Part shown: positions 1-12,300 of the stretch, in pieces
Layout of the letters: the number at the start of each line of letters is the position of its first letter
Numbering within the stretch: position 1 is the first letter of the stretch
NCBI GenBank assembly: GCA_947568835.1
Contig: OX387603.1
Span: 5,740,701-5,804,700, forward strand
Direction of reading: 5' to 3'
Length of the DNA stretch: 64,000 bases
Source of the DNA: Protonemura montana
Lineage: Eukaryota; Arthropoda; Insecta; Plecoptera; Nemouridae
Notes under the pieces: generated by a model
Told to the model about the DNA's origin: nothing
The model's input: only the letters and a program-made list of their open reading frames with translations
Databases searched by the model: none
Translations under genes and position numbers: made by a program

Positions 1-147
1 CACTTATATTGTAAAATCACTTATATTGTAAAAACATTTATCAATTAAAAATGTAGCACCTCTGCATCCTCTGCAGTACCAGCAGAGGATGACATATTCG
101 TTTGAGAAGTCACAGTTGCGCTAACCGTTTTTTTTTTTTTTTTTCAG
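1..147 (+). other. 3' part of an upstream intron of the KMT2E-like gene
   Basis: AT-rich non-coding sequence that ends in a long T tract (about 129-144) and an AG acceptor at 146-147. The following exon begins in phase 2 of a codon, so at least one more coding exon must lie left of the window. Confidence 0.6.
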
Positions 148-3100
148 GGTGCAAGTGGGTGCTCCCTAATCTGGAGCTCCAATCGCTCGGGGCGACGGAG
201 GGAGCCGCGCTGGCCGCCACCAGGGAGCAGCATGCGCGTGCCGCCTCCGTGGCCGACCCCAAGCTGGCCGACCTCAACGTCATCATACAGGTAGCTGGCG
301 TGAAGTCCTTGCATAGCCAAACCCCTTTGAGATGGCATTATTTGCTAAATAATTTAGTCTTGTCTCACTCATGCTGCTGATCGTTGAAACGGTTTAATTA
401 GTCAAACCCTCTCTCTAATTCTGTTTATTATAATTTGTTCCCACAGAATATTTCTTAATTGCTAGCAACAATTTATTTCACCTAACTGTACCCTCACAAA
501 GGCAGTATATCAATGCAAGTTCTGGTCTTGTCAGAAATCAATTATCCTCGAATATTTAAAATTCCAGGATGGTCTCCGAAGGGGTTGGTCGATTTTTGAA
601 AGAAGATCATTTTTAATTGGCATAAAAGGCAGGGATTTTTCAACCCATTGAATTGAGGTAGCTGAGTTTGGGTGCTGTGGCAGGCTTCTTTCCAGGCAAC
701 TCTTCCACTTTGCTTTATCTTCCTGCACTTGTTGTTGACCATGCCTAACCGTCCCCGACTGCCTGCAGGTTGGCGAGGCGCGCACCCTTACGACGGCCGA
801 GCTGATCGAACAGTTAGAGGGGCGCGAAGACAGCCCGGATCCGGAACAGGATCTAGTGGAAGACACAACGCGGTGCCCGGCGCGGGCGCCGGCGCCGTGT
901 GGGCTAGCCACGCGTCTGGCCGAGCCGCGGACGTACCCACCTGACGCATCACGGCTCAACAACCTCCACGAGTCCACCCCAAAACTGCGGTCCGAGTCGA
1001 AACCGGAGCCGAGAACCGAGCCAAAGGTCAAGGTGCGAAACGTCGATTTCAAGATGGTGCGTTCTTACGGGAAAGTAGACGGTGCGGAAGCCCGTAGGGT
1101 CAGCGTAGAACCCGAGACGAACAGTTTGGGACAAGCGAATCACGTGCAAGACGGAGTTGTCGTAAAAACAATTCGATTGGTGAACGACGTTGCTTCGAAT
1201 CTGAAAGTGCTGCTGCCGCAGACAAAGGCGTGCGTGGCTGCTGCTGTTCCGCCGCCAGCTGTTGCCAAGGTTCTAGACGCCATAGCTGATGCAAAAACGG
1301 TACGAGTCGAGACCGCTGCGACAAAGACGGTGTTGACTTTGGTTCCTGAAACCAAGGTGGTAAAGTTCGAAATGCCGGTGGCAATAAAAACGGTCGATCC
1401 GTCTTCAATACGTATCCTATCGCCGCCAATCGTGGAGAATCCCATAGCAGCGAAGCTCGAGCCAAAATACGAGCAGCCACAGTCGATAAAAACTCTGCTA
1501 GCCGCTATTTCTGACCGGATATCAGAACCTAAATTGCCGACGCAAGAGACCAAAACCTTTCTTCCAGTGAAGGTAGAAACTCCTGCAAAAATGCTTGTGC
1601 CCTTGGCTGAACACAAGCCTACGATCAAAACGTTAATGCCCGTGGCCATTGAGCACTCGACATCCGTGAAGATCGTGCCGTTAAAGACGGAGTCTGCGAT
1701 AAAGACTCTAATGCCACTGAAAGCTGAGCCTGTACTGAAAACTCTGGTTCCTCTTCGGTCTGAGCCGGGGATCAAGACTTTGATGCCTTTGAAGACGGAG
1801 TCAGGCGTGAAGACGCTGATGCCGCTCAAGTCTGAGCCGGGAATCAAGACTCTGATGCCGGTTACAAAGGAATGCGTTGGTCTGGCGATGGCAAAAGCTG
1901 GGAAACCCCCAACGACCCTGGGGATGCGGCCGGGGTCTCCCGGTAGGAAACGAGATAACAGGTAAGTGCTGGCGTTTTTAAGTTTTTGGGTCGTCACTCG
2001 TCACTCATATTTAAGTTTCACAAGCTACTTCTTGCCACTTAGCAAAAAATGTAAACTAGCAAAGGAAAGTGTATAGGTACTCAAATTATGAACTGTTAAG
2101 AATAACTACTACTTACAAATAATTATTTAATTCTTAACCTACATGCTTATTATCTTAAGAATCCTACTGAATATAGTTTTGGATAGCTTAGCAAAAATGT
2201 TGTCTACATTTTCCAAGTCGAAGTGAAGCACTATTCATTTTGGTGAAGACTTGCTTCTTAAACTGTCCCATGTGAAACTAAAACACCTTGGCATATGCGC
2301 TAGTAATAGTAAAGTGTCATGTGTTAATTCCGATCTCCTTGTTTTGCAGGATGGTGCCAAAGGTGCCAGCCACACTCAATAAAGGGCAGAACAGGTAACT
2401 AACTGGCACTTAATTATCAGCGGTGATCATGCCCCTGCAATGGAATTTGTACCCTCATTGTAATTTTATGTAACGACTAAAAAATGAATACTAGCAAGAA
2501 AGAGGTTTCATCCTGTTTACGTGATATGTAGCATAACAATGCCCATTGATTTGTTCATCAATGAAATGTGATTATAAATTACTTAACATATTTTTTATTT
2601 AATTAATTTCTTTTAACCAGTCATTTCTTCTAAGGTTCAGTTGACCAAGAGGAAACAATGACTAAGAAACTAATGTTCCATTTACCTGGGACTTAGTGAA
2701 CATATAATATGCATTCAAATACAGATTATTATCGATAACAGCCCACTTTCCCCTCTTTATCCTTGAATTGCAAAATCCATTGGGACTGGGACAGGTCGTG
2801 CCATCTGTGTGCCATAGAAACATGTCTAAAGATTGGTTCATGTTGACAGCAGGCCGGTCGGTCCAGTGCAGGGACCAGGGCAACGGAGACACGTGCCAGT
2901 AGCCGAGGTTCCCAAACCACCTCCGTCGCAACCCAAGAGGGAGCCACCACGGTGAGTAAACACTCACGTTTGGCTAGGACCCGAATAGATTGCCCGGCCA
3001 GCAGAACCAGCTGCCATGTTTCAAACTAACTGCTAACTGCATTTTGCCAGTTTTTGGGACTTGTTGCCTTACTGTCACTAGGAGCATGCAACACGTGTAG

Positions 3101-3393
3101 ACTTGACATGATAAATAAAAACATTGCTGCTCTGCTAATTCATGAATGGACCCCAAAGTGAGAGGGTTGTTTATTGTTTCTCGAGTTAATTGATTGTGGA
3201 ATCATTGCTAATTTTGCTGTTGTATTTTGAAATGAGTAATGTATTCAGCTAAGATGCGTAAGGACATATCAGGGAGTAGGCGGCTAACGTTTTGCGGTAC
3301 CTTCTGTGCTTGCAGGATGCCGCACACTTCATCGATCACGCTGAACGAGTCTCCAGCGATGCAGTCGGCCGCCAGCCGTCTCAAGACTAATCG
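148..3393 (+). CDS. KMT2E: KMT2E N-terminal exons: unrecognised start, KTLMP repeats, mini-exons
   Basis: Five exons (148-290, 769-1961, 2350-2394, 2850-2951, 3316-3393). The first two join in phase 0 and read through LNVIIQ into [18 protein letters not shown], which I cannot match to a known domain. The 1.2-kb second exon is basic and low in complexity and carries tandem repeats. The next three are 45, 102 and 78 nt, all phase 2-2, so each can be skipped without shifting the frame. At 2850 the chosen acceptor keeps the frame open, whereas a downstream acceptor near 2880 would run into TAG. Cassette use of these mini-exons is inference. Confidence 0.72.
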
Positions 3394-6300
3394 GTGAGTC
3401 GATGTTACGCCGCCATGTCCAATCAGAGCATAGTCACAAATTAATATCTCGTTTCTGTTATGTAGTAAATGGATTGGAGGTAAAAATCCATTCCAATTTT
3501 ATTAGCTTCATTTTACTTCAACAGTGACATAGCAATCTTTCTGCTGTAATCTTATTAACTAAAAATCAGCAATTTGAACAATGCTTATCAAAAAAATCCA
3601 AATCTGCTTATTGCCACCAAGTATAAAATAGAATTAGCTCCGTAAATCTATCCATCATATAACAAGAAGTGACTAAACTACAAAAGCGATGCCGTCAACA
3701 TCTCGTACGTTATCTCGGAAATATACTCCTAAACGGTAAAACTAGGAAAGTGAAAACTACATGTAACGCCATCTCTTGCCTCATCTCTAGGCCCGACTGC
3801 AGCGATGCGACTCTCCAGAGCGTCATCCTCGACCACAACTACTCGACGTGTCGCCGGCCCTCGTCGCCGCCCCCGCCACCTCCTGCCCCTGTCCCCGCGC
3901 CGCTGTCAACGTCTCCGTATGCTTACGGCTCTGCATTGCTGTCTCTGCGGTGCTTGCGCCGCGATGAGGATGCGGGCTCCGCGCTGAGCTCGGAGCAACG
4001 TGAGCCGGCTGGTGCTGACGGCGAGGAAACGGAGACTGCCCCCGAGGGGGACAACGATGACGACAGTGTCACACGGTGCATTTGGTGAGTCGGCCGGTGG
4101 GATTACATGCATTTCCTGTACAGGAATCCGCGGTGATCATGGCTTATCTTGGAGAGAGTCCTTCTTTGTCAAGAGCTAATAATAATGTTTTATTTGTTAA
4201 TGCTTCATGTGTTTACGGGAATTTCACTAACACGATTTACACCGTAGTTCTGTTTAAGAACTTGTCAATTGTGCTTGAAAGTTTTTAATAAATGATAGGA
4301 GTTAAAATTGTCACAATAATTTAAAAGCCCATCTGCTGTCATGCTATTCAATAAACTATCACTTTCAAACTGTTCTGACATGTCTTTTCTGCTTGCAGTG
4401 ACTTTGTCCATGATGACGGCTACATGATCTGCTGCGACAAATGCTTGTAAGTGTTCCTTTCTATTCCTTATACTTATTTCAACATATATGTCTGTACTTT
4501 GGCTCTCCATTTGAAGATGCTCACCCAGCACTTTTCGTAGTAATACTTGTATCATATTCATATTTGCCCTCAGCAAACTTTCCTTGCTACCAATTGCGTA
4601 GCCAAACAATACCAACTCCTTTCCCCCGTGGAGACAAACCTCTAAACCGCCCCGAATTGCAACCAATTTCGTCTACAGCGTTTGGCAGCACGTGGACTGC
4701 ATGGCCATCGACCGGCAGCGAATTCCGGATGACTACCTGTGCGAGCGTTGCCGGCCGCGGCCAGTGGACCGGGCGCGAGCCAGAGCGTTGCAGACACGCA
4801 AGCGAGAGGAGCTAACACGCTCCGACTCGAGCTCCGACTCAGAGCCGCCCCACCGGGCCCAACAACAGCACCGTGAGTCTGATTAAAGGTTTACCAAAAT
4901 AGGTGCGGTCTTGTGTACAGCCGTGTTTTGGTAGATCTTCACACTCTGTTGGATTTGGCTGCTAGCGTTACTTTGTAGGCGTGATCTTAATTCTAACCTC
5001 ACAACTTCTTTGTACGACCATGTTTTCTTTCAGTCATGTTAGAATATATTTGAAAGAAATCTAGATGAAGATATTTTTAGTATTCCAGGATAAGCACTAT
5101 AGTAATAATGGCTGACTCACAGCTTACCTGCAACATTCACTTATACAAGCTAAGAGGTTGGATGGCTGTGTATTGGCCATTATTACTAGCGATATTACTA
5201 GGGCTGGAAGCCCTTCAATCTACCACCAATCATTGGATGACCCCCCCCCCCCTCTCTTGCTTTGAAAATTTTCCATTATAAAGAAAACTTATCACATTAA
5301 AACATTTAGACTTTTAAGAATGCATTTTTAATGGTTTAACTTATCCGCATATCAACGGGTCCACAAATTCTTACATCTACTGATAAATATGAATGCTTTT
5401 CCCAAAGGCACGCTCGTAACCGCCGGTCCTTCAAAGCCTGCCGTTGCCAGCACTTCCGGTGCTGGCAAGAAGCGCGGTGCAACTGGCCGGCGCAAGTCGG
5501 AGCCGGTCGCTAGCAAGCGCATGCGCAGGGAGAGCCAGCGCGAGCCGGCGCAGGCCGCCCCTCTGCCGGCCAAGGAGCGCAGGCTCAGTGCAGCCAGTGC
5601 GGTCGCCGGCAAGAAAGGGACAAAGCGCGTGGTGCAGCGCAGAAAGGTGAGTTTTTGTGCCACAGCAAAAAAGAACTGCGTTACATTCATATAGTTGGTT
5701 CTCAGTAATTGTGTTATTTTCTGATAACTAAGTAGCTTCCATCTTTAATATCAATTATAGTTAATCCATGGTTTTGCTTTGTTCTAACTGCTTTTTAATC
5801 TTTAAAAGGGTAATTACAACAGATTCTGTTGCCTTTGTAAGATCAAAAAGCAATTTGACACATTAAAAAGGCAAATGGCCTGATCCTTACTGACTTCTTC
5901 GATCCTCCCGCAGAGCAAATCGATTGGCACTTGTCCATCTACCCCCGCCGCCGCCTCTGGTGACTCTGACGAGTGGTCACGCCCGGTGACGCAGCTGCGC
6001 CACTGGATTGACAACTACGAGGAGGCGGTCACCAACCACTACTCGCCCGAGCTTCGTGCCCGGGTCACCAGCCTCAAGGCTAACGGGCTCCACCACAACC
6101 CTGGGCCCAACGCACAGGGCACTCGATGCAGAGTGGCCATGGTCCAGCCTGGCGTCAAGGTAGGTCAACGTTTTGCAGATGTCAAAATCTTGGGTGTATA
6201 CAGGTTCCAAACCAATGTAGGGTCTTTAAGAACATCTAAATCTGATATCGTGCCCATTTAACTTGTTGCCTAAAATGGCGTTTATAAAAAAAGAATAGGT

Positions 6301-9300
6301 GAAGGTGGCCATTTTTAACTGGTGTCAATCTAGTGCAGTTGAGTTTTCAGCAAAACAGATAGGTAAAGTTATTAAAATAGTTGTTGTCTTCGAGGTAAAA
6401 AAATCCAACATGTTTTGAAACATATAATCACTTATCACTCCAAACGCAATTTTCTTTGCTGGCTCTGAAGCAGCAAAACCTTATGTCCAAATCAGGTAGT
6501 GGTCTCTAATGTCAATCGTCTCAGGTGCTGGTTGCGACGACGGCCATCGCCACGAACCAGGCGGTGGTCGAGTTGCGAGGCAAGCACATGCTGGCCACAC
6601 AACAACGGCCGGCGACTCTCAACGCTGTGGGCAAGCGGCGGCCGCCGACGCCGTTTATCTTCTTCTATGTCCTACCGAAGGACGGCACTGAGGTCTGCGT
6701 CGACGCCAGGACCTATGGCAACGACGCTAGGTATGTGACGATCATTGGTGCATGCCTCTCGGATGAGTCGGTTGGTGGATCATTCGCATGTCGGTGTCCA
6801 GGATTGTGTACAAATTGTCGGGAAGTTGTCACTTGCTATGGTTATCAATGGGCTACACATTGGGAATGCAATCCATAAAGCGTAAAAACTCATTCAACAT
6901 CTTTGCACAGTCTATCCCCAGAGAATCCCATCGCATCCATTTGTGGATTGTTGGGGAAAATGGATAGTTTCTTTGATACATTTTTGTAGACTTATTTCAT
7001 ATCAGTGCTTGCCCTTAATTCCTTGAAGCGAGAGTTATGAGAAATACTCCTTCTGAGTAACTTCTTTATTAATCACCTTTTAATTACTTAGTTCCCAAAT
7101 CGGTTCACTCCAAATTCGTCTGAATCTTGTCAAGTACTGCTGCTAATTAAAAACATGTCTAGCGCTCCGTACCTAGCAGCTTTTGCAGCATTAGACTCAG
7201 CCTAATATATGGCCTAATTTACAAGCTAATATATAGCTGTCACTATTTACAAAGTCTCCAGAATAGTGTTTATTTATTTTTATTTTTTAGAAGATAGAAA
7301 TGTTGATTACATTAAAATTTCCCCTGCCACACATATCCAAAATATCTCTTCAAGGAACGCTGGCTATCTTACCTTACTCTTTTCCATCACGACTGTTGAA
7401 AGCAACTGCCAGTAACAATCTTATCGGTTGTCGTCTACGAAGCTTGTTGGTCGCAATGCTTGACTGCGCTGTGTTTCCGCAGGTTTGTGCGACGGTCCTG
7501 CCGCCCAAACTCGCACCTGTGGCATTACGTGGAGAAAGGCACTCTGCACCTCTACGTCCTGACGAAGCGGGCGGTGGAGAAAGGTGCAGAGTTGACTATC
7601 CCGCACGACAAGGATGCCGAGCCCTGTGCGTGTGCGTGCGGTGACCCGCGCACCTGCACGCAGGGACGAGCCAACGGACAGAAGCCATCCAGGGAGTGAG
7701 TGCACAACTAGGGGTTTCCTGGGCTTTCCTTTTATTACAGTAGCAAAAAATGCACTGCTTTTTATTGAATTATTTTTGTGCAGAACATAGTTGCAAACTG
7801 AAATTCCTAGCAATATTTGCCCTGAGAAGCTCCGCAGGAACATTGGAAGAATCTTTTGTATTGTTACTACTTGGTAGGATTTCAACTCTGATGAAATACG
7901 TTAAATCTTCCACTGAACTTTTTAAGAACTTCCAGATCCATTCCAGCTTGCCATTTTGCCTGTATGAAAATTACCCAGATGGCAATCAGTATTGACCTGC
8001 TAACCTGCCATTAAATCATCGTTAACGGCCCTGTTTTCTGTGGTTGCAGCCGTCCCGAGCGGAGAGTGCGAACGCGCCGGCCGCTGCCGACGCCACCTCT
8101 CCCATCACCTCCGCCCCCCGCTCCCGCCGAGCCCGCGCCACCCTCGCCACCCACCCCACCCCCAGCGGCCCCTCGGCCAGCCACACCCCCCGCACTGCCC
8201 CCGCCTCCCGCACCACGCAGAGCCTCCACCAATCACAAGACACCTGCCAAGGCGGCGGCACCACCCAAAGCAGCGACTCCACTCAAAGCAGCGACTCCAC
8301 TCAAAGCAACACCTGCGCCCAAGGTAAGATAAGACTAGTGTCTTCACAAACGTCAGACAATCTGTGGGGTGGGTTTTTTTTAGCGATATTGTCTGAAAAT
8401 CGCGTAATTTCAGCACCCTTTATGATGAATAAATTGCTCTTAAACTGGCAACTTTCCTCACAGGTGGTTTTATTATGATACTTGTCATGAAGATTTATCA
8501 CGAAGACGAGACATAAACAACGGTTAACTAACTACATTTCCCAATTTTTCTTCGGAACATTAGTTCATAATTATTTGTTTATTCTTGTGAGATAACAAAC
8601 TGAATTCCTTTGTATGCCGTGGATCTAGGACGTTGTCTATCAACTGAGAATCTCACAAAAAGTAACATTAACAAACAGAACGTCTTTAAACGAGACACAT
8701 ATTCCTGGAAAACCACTATGTCTGACGGCCACCTACTCGTTTGCAGGCGGCCGCGGTGGTGGCTCCAAAGTCTCCGCCTCCCAGCAAGGCGCCGCCCCCG
8801 GGAAAGGTTACGCCCCCCATCACAAGAGACGTTGATTCCGAAGACGGCGAGAGCCCGACCAAAGCCAGTCGTAACGATGAAGACGCCAACCAGAAGAACA
8901 AGGTGAGTTGCCAGTGACCAACACACTACGGAGTTTGTCGGCAAATCGGGCCCCTTGTCTTTTATCTATCGGACTGATTGTTAATCGAATTCAACCTGCT
9001 TTATTTAACCGTAGAAGTTATAATACCGGAATACACCTGTTTGCGTCATTTTTCTTAGTTTTTTGTGAGTGAATGATTTGTTTGTTTGTGATTTGGTAGT
9101 AAAAGAGGTCTTTGATTTGGCAGTGATATGAATCATTTGCCTGTCAACAGGTTTAGTTTTCAGCCTTTTTATTTACTGACCATGGCCGTACCTGCTACTT
9201 TTTTCATTTAATCTAATTTCTAATTGGGACAAAGAGTACATGTCTTCTCGCTATTAGTTGTTCTTCACTTTCATGTGGTGAGTCACCGAGCTGTGAGCAT

Positions 9301-12300
9301 GGTCTTCGGTTTTGTTTGTTTATTCCAGTGAGTTCAGCTGAACTATATATTGAGAATGTTCCAACTCACAGTTCAATAACTTCTAGTTTTCTAGCAGTTA
9401 TTTGGTAGCTGTTACTGATAACACCCTCAATTTGGCTACCCCTCTATTCAAGATTCGTTCAGCCAAATTCTGGGCAGCGAGAATGCAAAATTGCCACTGG
9501 AAGTCTGCTTATTGTTTTTAGCATAACGCTCAATCCGATAAATCAGGGGTGGAAACTTTACATAACTGCTTCCAGGGTTTGAGTCCCTTGCTTTCTAAAC
9601 TCTTCATTAATTACTAGACTGTCTTTTTTTTTTTTTTTTTTACTCTGGTTTAAGTAAAAAAGTAGAAGGTTCTTTCTGTTGCTGGAAAATAACCTCAAAA
9701 TATTTTTGGGCAACCGAGATTTTCTGGTGTAGGTGAAAAATGAAATTCTAAAAATTTTGTCTGCTCTTGGTCATTATTTAACCCTGCCAAAAGGTCAGAG
9801 TGGAAATGAGTTATATAAGGAGGCTGCTTTACAAAAACAAAAGTTTAGGAAGATTTAACTCTACTTATTTTACAAACAAAATTGTTTGAAACCAGTGAGT
9901 TGAATCACTTGCTTTGTGGGATTTGGTGGTATGCTGCTGGAGGATAAATTCCTTCCCAAAGACTGTTGTGAAAGCAGACTGCAGTTTCTGCCGCTCGGAG
10001 AAAAACCAAATCTTTTTCCGGTAATTTGGTGATAAGCTTTCATTGCTAAGTTTGGGGAACAACCTAATCCAAGCCCATCGATAGGCATATCTTAGGGCTC
10101 TCAAATCAATTACAAAACATCATTGACAATCCATTGTATTGTTTAATATTGCTAGTGTATAATGTTTTTTATTTTGCAAAACTGTTAGTAGCAAAATATT
10201 TGGATAACTACAATGTTGTGTAACTTTAACCCATAAGATTGTGGTTATTTTCAAGCTCCATTATGAAAGTGCTTATAAGTTATAATGAAAAAATTGGTTC
10301 AGCCTTTGTTTGCAATTTTAGCCTTTGCTGCAGTGTCCTCAATGCCGAAACATATTTTAACGTGTAGTGAAAGGGTGTAACAAATTCTGAGACAAATCAC
10401 AGTACTGAATCTTACCCCTGTTTGCTAGACTCGGGAAGAGCGCAAGCTGGAGGCCATCATGAAGGCGTTTGACCGGCTTGATCGCGACCGTGCACGGAAG
10501 GAGGAGAACCAGACGCGACAGCGGCGTAAAACACCACGCAAGGAGCCACCGCTTGGAGCTGGTACGGAACGACCGGCACCAGCGCAGTCTGATGATCCCA
10601 GCACAGGCGAGAAGCAGCCCAAGCGCCGACGGTGAGTACTGGCAAATCTCATTTGTTTGGTGTTTTATTTGTGGAGTAGGCACAATAAGCTATGAAAAAA
10701 AGTACCTAAAAAGCATTTTCCCACTCCTCGTTTCCATTTAATTTGAAGACTTTCCTGTGGTAAATAGTGTTCTTATTCCCTATAACAAAACTCCAGGACC
10801 TTGACAATACCTGCATGCCATCCTCTTAAGCCAATTAAATTTCCAACTCTGTTTGAAGCCAGTTTCCCTGTAACCCATTCCAAACCAAGCATGCTTTCAC
10901 ATTTTCACCCGCACGCTCCCAATGCCATCCAGCCGTCAAAAGCGCCGCTCGTTCCGTGAAAAGTGGTCCAACCGTCGCAAGGATGAGTCCGCGTCGGAGG
11001 ACGAGCCTGTGATACGAGAGGGCAAGGTCCGCGCTCCCTTCGCATTCTACAAGCACCAGTAAGACCCAACCCACAAGGGATGACCATGCCAAGAATGCAT
11101 TGCTTACATCAATTCTCTCCTGCTATTTGACTCACAATCTCTATCTATTGTTCTATAGTCTTCATGCTGTTTTTGGGAAACCAAATGTGCCCAACTTTGT
11201 AGCCATGCAAAGATAAGGGTTTCCATAGTTTAATAGCCTGGTCAGACCAGAGGTAAACCATGCACGTGGCCACTTCATCGCTGATTGAAGTTAAATAAGT
11301 GTTAGGATGAGAGTATGATGAGAGTAGAGTTTGCTCTTTCCATGACGCATATCCAGTCTTTTGGAACACAACGTGTTTGTTCAATCTAGTCTTCACGTTT
11401 CTGGGTGTTTGTTTGACCACCAGGAACGGTTACCATCATGTTATAAACTAGAAATTAAGATCCATCTGAACGAGGAAACCGAATGCGCTACTGAGACAGA
11501 AGCGTGGCAGATTTTAAAATGATGGATCAAATCGACTTGTTAGGCTTCTTGTTCCGATTATGGTAAAAACTGGATTGAATTAACATGAATTTAAAACTGA
11601 AATAAGGAAGTAGAATTAAATTAAATTAAAAGCTAATTAGTTGAGTAACTTTGCCATACCTGGATGGTTGTAAGAAGTGTCAACTTACCTGAAAAATATC
11701 TTGTCATTTCCTATAAATGTTTGATCTTAGATTCCTGAAATTCAACAAACAAGTTGGGTGACTGAGCAAAATCTGTTAAAGAATGATCTTTGCCAAGAAG
11801 CAAGGGATTACCTACGTGAGACCCCACAATTTTGTAACTATTTCTTACTGTCTTGTGACGTCACAACGAAAGCAAATCTAGTTTAAACTAGTAAACTGGA
11901 CAAACAAGCAAAGGTTAGGCTTGCTTCTATCAGTCTAGAGTGAGCCTCTAGTGTGGACTGACTGTCTTAGCCTCTATGATATGTAAAAAAATGTTCTCCT
12001 TACAAAACTTGTTGATAAAAATGGAAGAATTTTGTATAAGCTTGTAGGTTTGGTCTGAAGGACATTGTTCACTTTTTGAAAAGAACCAGTCTAATAAAAT
12101 TCTGCTACGTATTAAAACCATTGATATTTGGTAATATAAATGTTAGCTATTGCAAACTCACATACTTTTTAGGGGAGGAAAAAGAGTAACATTATAAGTA
12201 TTTCGAAATTGCAATGTAAAAAAGGAGTAATTCCTTGCATTTTCTGGGCAGTGACTAATTAGAATAGACATAGAGTCTCTTTGTTGACCATTTCACTATT

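Noticed and set aside
531-1052. 173-codon minus-strand frame across an exon boundary
   Set aside because: Overlaps the well-supported plus-strand exon at 769 and runs into intron sequence; compositional shadow.
1140-1997. 285-codon minus-strand open frame
   Set aside because: It is antisense to the KTLMP repeat exon. Its repeats mirror the coding repeats and it has no family resemblance or splice context.
2883-2951. Alternative KMT2E exon starting after the acceptor at 2882
   Set aside because: In the required phase it meets TAG within a few codons; the acceptor at 2849 keeps the frame open.
8105-8416. Gly/Trp/Arg-rich minus-strand frame
   Set aside because: Antisense to the proline-rich KMT2E exon; low-complexity shadow.
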